The position numbers and the translations under genes were made by a program. The notes beneath the pieces are model-generated. The model did no database searches. It was not told the origin of the DNA and saw only the letters and a list, made by a program, of their open reading frames with translations. Positions 1 through 9,129 of a stretch of 64,000 nt of DNA are shown in pieces (position 1 is the stretch's first letter; the number at the start of each line of letters is the position of its first letter). Origin of the DNA: Prochlorococcus sp. scB243_495L20 (GTDB taxonomy: Bacteria > Cyanobacteriota > Cyanobacteriia > PCC-6307 > Cyanobiaceae); contig JFLX01000106.1 of NCBI GenBank assembly GCA_000634215.1, positions 62,001 through 126,000 of the forward strand. Direction: 5' to 3'.

Positions 1-1
1 A

Positions 2-814
2 ATAAGATTTGGCATTCCATTAAGTGTAATGGGTCTCTTATTAAAGGAAGGCATAGATATAAATCTAATTAAAAGTGCATTTTTAGCATTCTCTGTAATT
101 GGAATTTTAATAACTTTTATAAATATAATCCCAATATTTAAGAAGAGGCTTCCAAATTACACATTGCAGCTAGCAGGCCTAATAGGTAACACATCATTTC
201 TTGGAATACCAATTGCGCTAGCTCTTCTACCTTCAACAACTATAAATTTCACTATTGGATTTGATTTAGGAACAACACTTTTCGCTTGGATATTTGGACC
301 TTTTTTTCTTCAAGAAAAGGCTAACAGCAATAACATCCCAAACATCAAAGGACTATTAAATGCATTGATAAATAGTCCTGCTTCTAGAGGGATTATTGGA
401 GTACTTCTTGCATATCTTTTTCAAATAGATGGAATTTTGGGCAATTATCTTTGGATTCCTGCAAGAATAGTGATTGCTTTGGCAATAATAATTGTGGGAA
501 CAAGACTTGGAATAATCACAAATCAAAATGAGAGGATTTTGGATCTAAATGAGGAAATTAAATTTTCAATTATATTAAAATTATTTATTCTTCCCTGTAT
601 TATTTTTTTAATATGCAAATTCTTAGATTTTAACTTCTATCAATCATCTGCAGTAATTCTTCAGGCAGGAACCCCAACAGCAATATCCACAATATTAATG
701 GCAGAGGCTTATGGTGTGAACCAAAAAATAGCTTCAAAAATTCTTTTTACTACAACTTTAATTTCAATAATTACAATTCCTCTATTAAAAATGTTGATGA
801 ATTTATTTATTTAA
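2..814 (+). CDS. AEC (auxin efflux carrier) family permease, 5' truncated by window edge
   Basis: Membrane permease of the AEC/PIN-like family, bacterial members of which move organic acids or similar solutes across the inner membrane; the substrate cannot be read from the sequence. The reading frame is open from base 2 and encodes a typical AEC stretch (FGIPLSVMGLLLKEG) before the first in-window ATG at 29, so the true start lies to the left. Two features of the family are visible: a glycine/proline-rich helix (GNTSFLGIPIALALL) and a second such helix near the C-terminus (LQAGTPTAISTILMAEAYG). Most of the protein is hydrophobic helices. Family call is confident, substrate unknown. Confidence 0.85.
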   Translation: MRFGIPLSVMGLLLKEGIDINLIKSAFLAFSVIGILITFINIIPIFKKRLPNYTLQLAGLIGNTSFLGIPIALALLPSTTINFTIGFDLGTTLFAWIFGPFFLQEKANSNNIPNIKGLLNALINSPASRGIIGVLLAYLFQIDGILGNYLWIPARIVIALAIIIVGTRLGIITNQNERILDLNEEIKFSIILKLFILPCIIFLICKFLDFNFYQSSAVILQAGTPTAISTILMAEAYGVNQKIASKILFTTTLISIITIPLLKMLMNLFI

Positions 815-906
815 ACAACTTTAATGAAATCTTATTTAAATGCATGATTAATGAATAATGTAAAGTTTATATCCTGATAACTAAATAATGTCTTAAGATT
901 TAGGTT

Positions 907-1158
907 ATGAAGTCAGTAAACCCTGAAAATGAATATATCCCTCTAGATCTAAGGATTTCTGTGAGGAGGGATACTCTACGGCTTATCTCAGAGATGGCTC
1001 AAGATATGGGAATAAGCATTAATGAAGTTTTTAGTTTTTTAGCCGAAGATTCTGTCATCGATCTCGAATTAATGGAAGATTTGAATAAAATTGATATCCC
1101 AAGCAAGTGCAGCATTGATGATTTAAAAAAAGCTCTTCTAAAAAAAAGACTTTGTTAA
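907..1158 (+). CDS. Small ribbon-helix-helix-like protein, function unknown
   Basis: An 83-residue acidic protein. Residues about 14-45 (LDLRISVRRDTLRLISEMA then GISINEVFSFLAED) have the strand-helix-helix pattern of small RHH/CopG-type DNA-binding proteins: basic residues on the predicted strand, then two short helices. The assignment is by pattern only. The C-terminal half is charged and not recognised. The gene ends tail-to-tail with the minus-strand GT39 gene, overlapping it by 4 bp. It stands alone behind the permease and could be a regulator or an antitoxin-like protein; no toxin partner is seen. Confidence 0.55.
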   Translation: MKSVNPENEYIPLDLRISVRRDTLRLISEMAQDMGISINEVFSFLAEDSVIDLELMEDLNKIDIPSKCSIDDLKKALLKKRLC

Positions 1159-2960
1159 AATTTTTCAACTATTCTATTTTCCCAGTCAGATTTATAACCA
1201 CTTTTCACTAAAAAATTCGAATACTTATTTAAATCACTTTTTTGAATTCGCCATAAATTATAAATCCCAAATTTGCCCAATTTTTGATGATTAATTTTTG
1301 ACCATTGTTTTCGGCGGGTAGAGTATTCATCTATCACGACCAGTAGAGATTTATATTCATAATCGGGTTGATCCTCATAATTCTTTCTCCTATCAGTATT
1401 TAGCCTTTCTGAAAGATTAATTAATCCTTCTTCAGTATTTGGTTCATAAAAAACTATTTGTCTCGAATAATAATGTAATGAGGGTTTTCTTATCCCGATC
1501 ATTGCTAAAGTTTCCCTTCCCTCGCGAATATCTAAAATTAATTTTGAGATATTCCTTAAAGGTAATTGCCTTGAAGTATCTGCTAATTTTCTAATTGGCG
1601 ACATCAAATAAGGTTGTCCAATTAAAAGTAAAATTTGGAGATAAAAAAAGATATATCTAGATTTTAAAGAAAATAAGATTATTGCAAGAAGGGTAAATGA
1701 AGAGAAGAACAATTTAGCTTTGAAAATAATCCCAGAGCTTATAAGTTCTGATGCAAGATTAGGCATTTCGGGATCATTAATTGAACTCAACCAAATATTG
1801 GAAAAAAAGAATGCTATTGAGAAACCAAACAAAACTAAAATATTAAAAATCCAGAAAAATAAATAACTTTTATTTATATTTTTTAAGCTTATAAAGCTAT
1901 TACTTGTTAACAACGCTGCCGCTGGAATTGCTGGCAACCAATAGCTCGGTAGTTTTGTTGCAGAAAGGCTAAAGAAGATTAAAACTGACGTTAACCAACA
2001 TAGAGAATATGTAAAAAGGGTTTCAGGGACATTGAAACTTTCTTTTGAACTTTTTAAGAAATCTTTAAGAGCTGTAGATATACCATGAAACAAAAAAGGA
2101 GTGAATGGTAATGAAGCCAATATCATTATGAAAAGAAAAAACCAAAATGGTTCTGCATGATTATTTACAACTGAGGTATATCTTTGAAAATTATGGTAAC
2201 CAAAAAAATTATCCCAAAAAGGCTTTCCCTCTTTTAAAAGTTCTAGTATGTACCATGGAATACTTATTAGTGTTGTTATTAAAAAACCTTTCTTAGGGTT
2301 TATCTTACTCAGCAGGGTTTTCCAATTTTTCTGACAAAACAAGAAAGACGTAATAGTCAATAATGCCAAAACAAATGCAACAGGTCCTTTAACTAAAATT
2401 GAAAAACCTAAAAATACCCACGCCGAAATACATTGATCATTATTTTCACTTGCCATTCTTCTCCAAAACAAAAGCAGGCTTATCCCTAAGGTTCCAGTTA
2501 AAAGGGCATCACTAACTGCAGTTCTACTCCAAATAATTATTAATGGAGAAAGAGCAAAGCCTAATGATGCGACTATTGGAGTGAGGAATTGCTTATCACT
2601 TTTCTGTGGCCAACAAAACAAGGTATCTCCAATCATCAACATTAAAAATAATGATGCCAAAGCCGAAGGGAGTCTTGCCGAGAGAGTCCCGAAACTGTCC
2701 CAAATCTCGTTTTTCGGTAATGAGTAAAAAAAACCCATTAGCCAATATATTAATGGAGGCTTATCAAAGCGGAACATCCCATTGACCTTTGGAGTTATCC
2801 AGTCACCAGATTCACTCATTGCCCTTGCCGCAGCGGCAAATAAAGGGGGCGTTTCGTCCACCAGTCCTGTAGTACCTAAACCTAAAATAAATATAATTAT
2901 CCCACAAACTAAAACTATCAACAAGGTTATAAGCCTTTTTTTTGAGTCAAGAAGAATCAT
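1155..2960 (-). CDS. ArnT-like GT39 family membrane glycosyltransferase
   Basis: A 601-residue polytopic GT-C fold enzyme of the ArnT/PMT (GT39) class. Such enzymes take a sugar from a polyprenyl-phosphate carrier and attach it to lipid or protein on the outer face of the inner membrane. The N-terminus has one TM helix followed by the diagnostic first loop: an acidic DE pair at about residues 35-36, then RAMSESGDW and FDKPPLIYWLMG, the ArnT-type metal/donor-binding signature. About ten further hydrophobic segments follow, then a soluble C-terminal domain of about 150 residues. It is the last gene of a minus-strand set with the GT4 gene 14 bp upstream and an EamA transporter, which suggests lipid or cell-surface glycan decoration. 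Acceptor and sugar are unknown. Confidence 0.85.
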   Translation of the reverse strand: MILLDSKKRLITLLIVLVCGIIIFILGLGTTGLVDETPPLFAAAARAMSESGDWITPKVNGMFRFDKPPLIYWLMGFFYSLPKNEIWDSFGTLSARLPSALASLFLMLMIGDTLFCWPQKSDKQFLTPIVASLGFALSPLIIIWSRTAVSDALLTGTLGISLLLFWRRMASENNDQCISAWVFLGFSILVKGPVAFVLALLTITSFLFCQKNWKTLLSKINPKKGFLITTLISIPWYILELLKEGKPFWDNFFGYHNFQRYTSVVNNHAEPFWFFLFIMILASLPFTPFLFHGISTALKDFLKSSKESFNVPETLFTYSLCWLTSVLIFFSLSATKLPSYWLPAIPAAALLTSNSFISLKNINKSYLFFWIFNILVLFGFSIAFFFSNIWLSSINDPEMPNLASELISSGIIFKAKLFFSSFTLLAIILFSLKSRYIFFYLQILLLIGQPYLMSPIRKLADTSRQLPLRNISKLILDIREGRETLAMIGIRKPSLHYYSRQIVFYEPNTEEGLINLSERLNTDRRKNYEDQPDYEYKSLLVVIDEYSTRRKQWSKINHQKLGKFGIYNLWRIQKSDLNKYSNFLVKSGYKSDWENRIVEKF

Positions 2961-2974
2961 TTAATGTATAAATT

Positions 2975-4051
2975 TTATTTATTTTCGATGATTACCTTAT
3001 TAAGCCAGTTCACAACCTTGTTAGCAAATATATCAGCAGAGGCATTTTTTTCTACCCATTCTCTACATTTCTGCCGCTTTATTTTTTCAATAATCTCTAC
3101 ATAAGAAAGCATATTTTTTCTATCATCAGGATCAGCAAGATAACCTGTTTGACCATGCTGGATAATTTCGCTAGGTCCGCCCCTTCTATAAGCTATAACT
3201 GGCACTCCACAGGCTAAAGCTTCAACAACTACGTTCCCATATGCCTCATTCCATTTGGGAGTATTTAGCAACCCTCTGCATTTACCAAGTTCTTTTTGCA
3301 ATTGATGGGTAGATAAAAACCCCATCCAATCTATAGCGCCTTTAGGGAATGATTTTTCTATGTTTGATGCATACATCTCATCTTCAATAAGTCCCCAAAC
3401 TTTTAATTTTTCGCCAAGTTTATTTGCCACATAAACCGCATCTTCCAAACCTTTTTCCGGAGCCACTCTTCCAACCCACGCCAAGGGCCCCTTTACTGAA
3501 TCTTGAAAAATATAATTATCTAAATTAAACCCATTCCCAATAATTATTGGTTTTTTTATGAATGGATAATCATTAGCTTGCATTTTCGAATGAAAAGCAA
3601 AATTATTTGGATATTTAGCATATACCTTAGATATTAAATTACTAATTACTAAACTTTCAGAGCCCATACTAATAATATGTGCAATTGGTATCTCTAAATT
3701 TAGAGTCATCCAGATAGGCAACCAATCATAGGACATGTTCAACAATACATCTGCATGTTTAGCAATATCTATTCCCTTTTGAAGCATTCCTGCTAAAAGA
3801 GAATTGTCTGGGATACTCACGGGAGAATTATAATTTTGATGTTGCCAACTTATTTGATCCTCACCTTCAACAACATGTAATTTTGCTTTTAAATTACTTT
3901 CATTTAACTTAGAATTTTTTGGAGCTACAACCTCAACAGAATGACCTAAAGAAATTAAACCTGAAACTAAAGAATTTAAAGTTAATTCAACTCCACCACC
4001 TTTACCACTCCCTAAAAAGCCTATTGGAGTACTAATCAAAACTATTCGCAT
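2975..4051 (-). CDS. Glycosyltransferase family 4 protein
   Basis: A 358-residue GT-B fold, nucleotide-sugar-dependent transferase. The N-terminal acceptor domain starts with MRIVLISTP and a glycine-rich loop (GSGKGGGVELTLNSLVSGL). The C-terminal donor domain carries the GT4 signature, an E-x7-E type motif in NEAYGNVVVEALACGVPVIA followed by GGPSEII and GQTGYL. No signal peptide or TM segment is seen, so it should act on the cytosolic membrane face. It lies between the EamA transporter (28 bp) and the GT39 gene (14 bp) on the same strand, probably as one transcript. Sugar specificity is not predictable. Confidence 0.88.
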   Translation of the reverse strand: MRIVLISTPIGFLGSGKGGGVELTLNSLVSGLISLGHSVEVVAPKNSKLNESNLKAKLHVVEGEDQISWQHQNYNSPVSIPDNSLLAGMLQKGIDIAKHADVLLNMSYDWLPIWMTLNLEIPIAHIISMGSESLVISNLISKVYAKYPNNFAFHSKMQANDYPFIKKPIIIGNGFNLDNYIFQDSVKGPLAWVGRVAPEKGLEDAVYVANKLGEKLKVWGLIEDEMYASNIEKSFPKGAIDWMGFLSTHQLQKELGKCRGLLNTPKWNEAYGNVVVEALACGVPVIAYRRGGPSEIIQHGQTGYLADPDDRKNMLSYVEIIEKIKRQKCREWVEKNASADIFANKVVNWLNKVIIENK

Positions 4052-4079
4052 TATTAGACTTTTGACAAAAAGAAACTAA

Positions 4080-5021
4080 TTAAATAGTAGTATTATTAAT
4101 CTTATTTTCCCATAAACTCTTTCTCTGGCTAACAAAAAATACTGAGATAAGGACAAACACCACTCCTATCCACTGCACAATAGTGAGTCTTTCATCCAAC
4201 CAAACACCTCCACTGAGAAGAGCAAAAACAGGTGTTAAAAATGCAAGAGTGCTAAATCCAGTTATTTCTTTATTATTAGCAAAGTAGAAAAACAATCCAT
4301 AAGCTATTGCTCCTCCAAAAATACTTGCAAATGACATAAGTCCCCAATCAAATATTGACCAATCTGGAATTATTGTGAAATTTGATTGTAAGCAGTGCTT
4401 AATAATTAAAGGCAAACTACCTAAAACCATATGCCACCCAGTAACTGCAACTGGATCACTTTTAGTACAAGTGAATCTAATTAAAATTGTTCCTAATGCC
4501 ATAGCGAGAGAAGCTGCAAGCATCCAAAGTTCTCCAAAATTAAAAACAACATCATTTATAGACTTATCAGACATCAACCACCAATTACCTAAAAGTTCTT
4601 GAGGAACTCCTAAAAATACTATTCCTCCCAAGCCAAAAAGTAGTCCCAACCATCCTATTGGATTAATTAAATTCCCAAAAATTGCCCTCGCTAAAATAGC
4701 TACCAAAAGCGGTTGAGAATCAATTAAGACAGAACCTAAACCTGCTCCAGTTTTTTCAATACCATAAGTTAAAAACAACTGAAAAAAAGTTGCATCAACA
4801 ATTGTAAAAACAAAAAACCACTTCAAATCGCACTTATAAATTTTTAAATCTCTTTTAAACAAATATGTTGTTATTAGAACAAGAATCCCTGCAGGAAGTA
4901 ATCTTAAAGAAGCCACAAACTCTGGCCCAGCACTAGATACTAAAGGAGTCATTGCCGCCATTGAAGTACCCCAAAGCGCAAAAGGTAGTATCATTAAAAA
5001 CCAATTTAGGATTGAATTCAT
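4080..5021 (-). CDS. EamA/DMT superfamily transporter
   Basis: A 313-residue inner-membrane transporter made of two EamA repeats of five helices each, about residues 5-135 and 160-300. Typical segments are LPFALWGTSMAAMTPLV at the N-terminus, SVLIDSQPLLVAILARA closing the first repeat, and FLTPVFALLSGGVWLDE in the second. Members export amino acids, purines or lipid-linked intermediates; nothing here fixes the substrate. It is the first gene of the minus-strand EamA-GT4-GT39 group, so a link to a glycolipid is possible but unproven. It diverges from sppA with 52 bp between start codons, which must hold both promoters. Confidence 0.88.
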   Translation of the reverse strand: MNSILNWFLMILPFALWGTSMAAMTPLVSSAGPEFVASLRLLPAGILVLITTYLFKRDLKIYKCDLKWFFVFTIVDATFFQLFLTYGIEKTGAGLGSVLIDSQPLLVAILARAIFGNLINPIGWLGLLFGLGGIVFLGVPQELLGNWWLMSDKSINDVVFNFGELWMLAASLAMALGTILIRFTCTKSDPVAVTGWHMVLGSLPLIIKHCLQSNFTIIPDWSIFDWGLMSFASIFGGAIAYGLFFYFANNKEITGFSTLAFLTPVFALLSGGVWLDERLTIVQWIGVVFVLISVFFVSQRKSLWENKINNTTI

Positions 5022-5073
5022 TAGGTCTGCTGATAATCTTTTTAAAGTAGTTTTATGAATTTACCTTAAAAGA

Positions 5074-5883
5074 ATGATTTGGCCTTTTAGACGAAAGTCA
5101 AAAAAAAGAATAGCTCGTATAGTAATTGATGAGCCTATTACAAGTTCAACGAGAGTTTCAGTCCTTAAAGCTCTTAAACAAATTGAGGATAGAGAATTTC
5201 CTGCTTTAATCGTGAGAATTGATTCCCCAGGGGGTACTGTTGGGGATAGCCAAGAAATATACTCTGCTATTAAAAGACTAAAAGATAAAGGATGTAAAGT
5301 CATTGCCAGTTTCGGGAACATCTCAGCATCAGGTGGCGTTTACATTGGTGTTGCATCTGACAAAATAGTTGCTAATCCAGGCACAATTACAGGATCTATT
5401 GGTGTGATTATAAGAGGTAATAATTTATCTGAATTATTAGATAAAATCGGTATTAAATTTGAGACTGTTAAAAGTGGTGTATTTAAAGACATACTTTCTC
5501 CAGATAAACCTTTAAGTGAGGAAGGTAGAGGTCTACTCCAAGGACTTATAGATGAAAGTTATAAACAATTTACTGAAGCTGTTGCTGAAGGAAGGAATTT
5601 ACCTGTTAAAGATGTGAGAAAATTTGCTGATGGAAGAATTTTTACTGGAACACAAGCACTCGAACTTGGTCTTGTTGATAAGGTTGGAGATGAATTTGTT
5701 GCAAGGGAGCTAGCTGCAGAAATGGTTAATATTGATCCCAAATTTCAGCCCTTAACATTTGGAAAGAAGAAGAAAAAAATACTTGGACTAATTCCTGGAA
5801 GTAGGATAATTGAGAAAATTATCAACAATATCTTTTTTGAGTTTGACTCATCTAATAAAGTACTTTGGTTATACAAGCCTTAA
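5074..5883 (+). CDS. sppA: Signal peptide peptidase SppA, short form (S49 family)
   Basis: A 269-residue serine protease that degrades cleaved signal peptides in or at the membrane. It corresponds to a single S49 domain, like the short bacterial SppA and not the duplicated E. coli form. Visible motifs are the RIDSPGGTVGDSQEIY strand-helix, the nucleophile region GNISASGGVYIG (Ser about 86), and the downstream KSGVFKDILSP stretch that carries the general-base lysine of the Ser/Lys dyad. The N-terminus (MIWPFRRKSKKR) is short and basic with no clear TM helix, so membrane attachment may be peripheral. It starts the plus-strand run and is followed after 6 bp by aroH. Confidence 0.92.
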   Translation: MIWPFRRKSKKRIARIVIDEPITSSTRVSVLKALKQIEDREFPALIVRIDSPGGTVGDSQEIYSAIKRLKDKGCKVIASFGNISASGGVYIGVASDKIVANPGTITGSIGVIIRGNNLSELLDKIGIKFETVKSGVFKDILSPDKPLSEEGRGLLQGLIDESYKQFTEAVAEGRNLPVKDVRKFADGRIFTGTQALELGLVDKVGDEFVARELAAEMVNIDPKFQPLTFGKKKKKILGLIPGSRIIEKIINNIFFEFDSSNKVLWLYKP

Positions 5884-5889
5884 ATCGAA

Positions 5890-6273
5890 ATGTATGAAAA
5901 AATGAAAGATGATTATAAAATTGCATTTATTCGTGGAGCCACAACAGCATCTGGGAATTCTGTGAGGGAGATAGAAGTTGCCGTAGTGGAATTAATTGAT
6001 GAATTGATTTCACGAAACAATCTAATTAAGACGAACATACAATCCATTACATTCACAGCGACAAAAGATTTAGATGCATGTTTCCCCGCTTCAATTGCGA
6101 GGAAATTTAATGGACTTGATTCAGTTGCCTTTTTAGACTGCCAACAAATGCACGTATCCAATGATGTTGATTTTTGCATAAGAATAATGGCTCAAGTTTT
6201 ATTGCCACCAAATTATGCAATAAGGCACCCTTATCTAAAGGGGGCTGCAAAATTAAGGTCAGATAGATGTTAA
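5890..6273 (+). CDS. aroH: Chorismate mutase, AroH type
   Basis: A 127-residue monofunctional chorismate mutase of the AroH (Bacillus-type pseudo-alpha/beta barrel) class. It converts chorismate to prephenate in phenylalanine and tyrosine synthesis. Signature regions are the N-terminal FIRGATTASGNS (active-site Arg in IRGATT), TATKDLDACFPA, and the C-terminal RHPYLKGAAKLRSD corresponding to the IRHVYL...LRPD motif of B. subtilis AroH. Length matches the family. It follows sppA by 6 bp and is probably cotranscribed. Confidence 0.93.
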   Translation: MYEKMKDDYKIAFIRGATTASGNSVREIEVAVVELIDELISRNNLIKTNIQSITFTATKDLDACFPASIARKFNGLDSVAFLDCQQMHVSNDVDFCIRIMAQVLLPPNYAIRHPYLKGAAKLRSDRC

Positions 6274-6343
6274 CCTTAGTGAAATTATTATTCTGCTTTA
6301 AATTTAAGTAGCACGTACTCTACCTTTAAATTCCATTTCCTTA

Positions 6344-6922
6344 ATGTTAAAAATTTCAAAGAAACATACTTTAAATCTTAAAATTTTAAGATTTTTTATG
6401 ATCCCTACAATTTTAGTTTTAACTCCTTTTTTTAATAACATTCAAGATGTTAAATCGGGGTTGGAATTCCAGTGGGATCAAGACTCTAGTTTCAGACGAT
6501 TAAAGTGGTTTCAAAAAGAAAACAAGAGGGGATTTAGAAATAAAATTTATTTTTTCTTGAGGCCATCTGATAGGAGAACTGATCTTTTAAAAATTAATCT
6601 AGCAATTCCTAAGACTTTTAAATCCACTCTAAATAATGAAAAAATTAGTTTTTGCAAAGTAAAAATAGGTGGTTTTGAGGGTAGAACTAAATGTTTAGAA
6701 GACATTCCAGCTGATTTAGAAATCAAGACTGATGAATCAGGCTTACGTTCCCTAGATATTTACCCTTACAGCCCAATTCCCTCTAATAAAGAAAGTTATG
6801 CAATTGTGTTTAAAATCATTAATCCAAAAAAATCAGGTTTATATCAATTCCATTCATATGGGCAACCTAAAGGGAAATCATTTTCAAGTTATTTAGGAAG
6901 CTGGACTATAGTGATCGATTAA
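6344..6922 (+). CDS. DUF2808 domain protein, probably exported
   Basis: A 192-residue protein typical of cyanobacteria. A short basic N-terminus is followed by one hydrophobic segment (about residues 14-30, FFMIPTILVLTPFF), which reads as a signal peptide or anchor. The rest contains features of the DUF2808 domain: RFYFFLRPSD-like text (IYFFLRPSDRRTDLLK), LNLAIPKTF-like (INLAIPKTFKS), a YPYSPIPSNKESYAIVFKI stretch, and GLYQFHSYGQP near the end. The role of the family is unknown; it is presumably envelope-located. The 70-bp gap to aroH and 30-bp gap to rpmH leave room for an rpmH promoter around 6275-6343 or in the leader. Confidence 0.78.
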   Translation: MLKISKKHTLNLKILRFFMIPTILVLTPFFNNIQDVKSGLEFQWDQDSSFRRLKWFQKENKRGFRNKIYFFLRPSDRRTDLLKINLAIPKTFKSTLNNEKISFCKVKIGGFEGRTKCLEDIPADLEIKTDESGLRSLDIYPYSPIPSNKESYAIVFKIINPKKSGLYQFHSYGQPKGKSFSSYLGSWTIVID

Positions 6923-6952
6923 ATGATAAATTAAATAAGGATAATTAAACAA

Positions 6953-7090
6953 ATGACTAAAAGAACTTTTGGCGGAACTTCAAGAAAAAGAAAACGTGTA
7001 TCTGGTTTTAGAGTAAGGATGCGTTCTCATACAGGCAGAAGAGTTATTAAAAGCAGAAGACAAAAAGGTAGAGAAAGAATAGCTGTATAA
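6953..7090 (+). CDS. rpmH: 50S ribosomal protein L34
   Basis: A 45-residue, very basic protein, the bacterial bL34 of the large ribosomal subunit. It begins [19 protein letters not shown] and contains the conserved [21 protein letters not shown] core, running to a TAA at 7088-7090. An AAGGA ribosome-binding site lies about ten bases before the ATG. As in most bacteria it sits directly upstream of rnpA (12 bp gap), followed by a PH-domain gene and yidC, the conserved rpmH-rnpA-yidC neighbourhood. Confidence 0.97.
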
Positions 7091-7102
7091 CTTCAAATTT
7101 AA

Positions 7103-7489
7103 ATGGCCTTACCTAAGGATATGCGTTTAAAAGGTCATAGGACTTTTAATTACATACATAAAAATGCAACAATATATCATGGGAAATTAATGACATTTAA
7201 AGTTGCAAGATCAAATCCAGATATTCTCTTAACCCATAAATTCACAAATCCCTCAAACAAATTTAGGGTTGCAATAGCTATTAGTAAAAAAGTTTCCAAA
7301 AAAGCTGTAGAAAGAAATAAATTAAGAAGAGTCCTGCAAGAGTGGTTATTAACAAACATTCAAAAAATTAATAACCACAAACCTTATTGGTTACTTGTTA
7401 ACCTTAAAATTGGAGATTTCTGCAATGATAAAAGTAGACTTTTGGAGGAATTTCAAAACTTAATGTTCAAATCTCGTCTAATCAAATGA
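7103..7489 (+). CDS. rnpA: Ribonuclease P protein component
   Basis: A 128-residue basic protein subunit of RNase P, which assists the catalytic RNA in 5' processing of precursor tRNAs. The N-terminal MALPKDMRLKGHRTFNYI and the central RNR signature (AISKKVSKKAVERNKLRRVLQEW) are both clear. It lies 12 bp after rpmH and overlaps the next start by 4 bp (ATGA at 7486), so the three genes are translationally coupled. The rnpB RNA is not in this window. Confidence 0.95.
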   Translation: MALPKDMRLKGHRTFNYIHKNATIYHGKLMTFKVARSNPDILLTHKFTNPSNKFRVAIAISKKVSKKAVERNKLRRVLQEWLLTNIQKINNHKPYWLLVNLKIGDFCNDKSRLLEEFQNLMFKSRLIK

Positions 7490-7899
7490 TTAACATGAAT
7501 GAAGAAACCTTTTATGAAGGTGGTCCTGCTAAAAGTGATTTAATAATAAATCTACTAGCAGGGATAACTATACTTGGTTTGCCATTTACCTTTGCCGCAA
7601 TAGTTAGAGCATTTTGGTTGAGATATAAAATCTCAAACAAAAGAATTACAATAGATGGTGGATGGTTTGGTAAAAACAAAACACAAGTCTCATTAAGTAA
7701 CATTGAAGAAATCAGATCTATTCCAAGAGGATTCGGTTCTTATGGTGATATGGTTCTTATTCTTAACGATGGATCAAAGGTTGAAATGAAATCATTACCT
7801 TTATTCAGAGAAAAGCAAAAATTTATTGAAGAAAATATGAATAAAAGATCACAAATTCAAAATCTCAACGAAGTAGAAGGATTTGCGACTAAATCCTAA
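7486..7899 (+). CDS. PH-domain (bacterial bPH/DUF304-like) membrane protein
   Basis: A 137-residue protein, conserved in cyanobacteria between rnpA and yidC. Residues about 15-45 hold a hydrophobic hairpin (LIINLLAGITILGLPFTFAAI), followed by a YKISNKRITIDGGWFGKNKTQVSLSNI-type bacterial pleckstrin-homology strand pattern and FGSYGDMVLIL. The start is either the ATG overlapping the rnpA stop (7486) or the ATG at 7495; the former is used here because of the overlap. Position suggests a membrane-biogenesis role, but this is only inferred from the neighbours. Confidence 0.75.
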   Translation: MINMNEETFYEGGPAKSDLIINLLAGITILGLPFTFAAIVRAFWLRYKISNKRITIDGGWFGKNKTQVSLSNIEEIRSIPRGFGSYGDMVLILNDGSKVEMKSLPLFREKQKFIEENMNKRSQIQNLNEVEGFATKS

Positions 7900-7971
7900 A
7901 TAAATTAATTACAAAAATCTTTTTTTCCTGTAAAATAAAATGTCAGTTCAAATTACACTCTCTTTAATATC

Positions 7972-9114
7972 GTGATAGGGTTCATTTCTGAAAAACTACT
8001 TATCCCTATTCTAGATTTTTTCTACGGTTTAGTTCCTAGTTATGGTTTAGCGATTGTTGCATTGACAGTCGTAATTAGAATTGCACTTTTCCCTTTAAGC
8101 GCTGGTTCCATTAGAAGTGCAAGGAGGATGAAGATTGCCCAACCAGTAATGCAGAAAAGGCAAGCAGAAATAAAATCTAAGTTTTCAGGTGATCCAAAGA
8201 AACAGCAAGAAGAGCTTGGAAAATTAATGAATGAGTTTGGCAGCCCTCTCGCAGGTTGCCTTCCCTTGATTGTGCAAATGCCTGTGCTATTTGCATTATT
8301 TGCAACTTTAAGAGGTTCTCCATTCGCTGATGTCCCCTACAACATAAATCTCAAGGTTGTTCCACAGGATCAAGTAGCAGCAATCGATCCAAAACCATAC
8401 AAATCTCCACGACACTCTATATTTATTACTGAAAAATCACATTTTCCTGTAGTAGCCACCATTCCTAGTGGAACAAAATTGGGAACAGAAGAATCCATAA
8501 AAGTAAATTTACAAACAACAAATGGCAATAGCTATTCGGAAGTTTTATCTAAATACGACAACGGATCTAAATTTCTCCCAACTTGGACAGTTTCTAAAGG
8601 ATCCGAAAATCTTAAAGTTTCCCAAGACGGAACAGTAACAGCAATTAAACCTGGTGATGCAACAATCGAGGCGAAAATCCCTGGCCTCGCTGCCAAAAGT
8701 GGTTTCTTATTTATTAAAGCTCTTGGTCAAGTCGGTTTTTATGTAGATGGTTCAATTAATTGGGATATTGCTGCATTAGTTGGTGCCTTTGGATTAACCT
8801 TACTTCTCTCTCAAGTTTTATCAAGTCAGGGGATGCCTGCCAATCCACAGCAATCAACAGCAAATAAAATTACACCAGTCATGATAACAGGAATGTTTCT
8901 GTTTTTCCCACTACCAGCAGGAGTCTTGCTATACATGGTTGTTGCTAATATTTTCCAGGCGTTCCAGACTTTTCTGCTCAATAAAGAAGCTCTTCCTGAG
9001 AATCTACAGAAAATTTTGGATCAACAATTATTAGCAAAAAATGAAGTAATAACAACTTCTGCTGCAACTATCTCAGATAAAAGATTACCTTTCGAACCTA
9101 ACAGTAAAAAATAG
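7972..9114 (+). CDS. yidC: Membrane protein insertase YidC/Oxa1 (Alb3 type)
   Basis: A 380-residue insertase that folds and inserts proteins, including photosystem subunits, into plasma and thylakoid membranes. GTG start at 7972; [19 protein letters not shown] then [20 protein letters not shown] is the canonical first YidC helix, followed by the cytosolic helical hairpin ([40 protein letters not shown]) and later helices ([38 protein letters not shown]). Between the second and third TM helices sits an insert of about 100 residues (roughly 140-250) that resembles an Ig-like BIG2 domain ([20 protein letters not shown]). The short C-terminal tail is basic. Next gene follows after 15 bp. Confidence 0.94.
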   Translation: MIGFISEKLLIPILDFFYGLVPSYGLAIVALTVVIRIALFPLSAGSIRSARRMKIAQPVMQKRQAEIKSKFSGDPKKQQEELGKLMNEFGSPLAGCLPLIVQMPVLFALFATLRGSPFADVPYNINLKVVPQDQVAAIDPKPYKSPRHSIFITEKSHFPVVATIPSGTKLGTEESIKVNLQTTNGNSYSEVLSKYDNGSKFLPTWTVSKGSENLKVSQDGTVTAIKPGDATIEAKIPGLAAKSGFLFIKALGQVGFYVDGSINWDIAALVGAFGLTLLLSQVLSSQGMPANPQQSTANKITPVMITGMFLFFPLPAGVLLYMVVANIFQAFQTFLLNKEALPENLQKILDQQLLAKNEVITTSAATISDKRLPFEPNSKK

Positions 9115-9129
9115 TCTTAATCTTAAATA

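Noticed and set aside
2782-2964. Open frame on the plus strand opposite the start of the GT39 gene
   Set aside because: Lies entirely antisense to a well-supported gene, has no recognisable motif, and is explained as a shadow frame.
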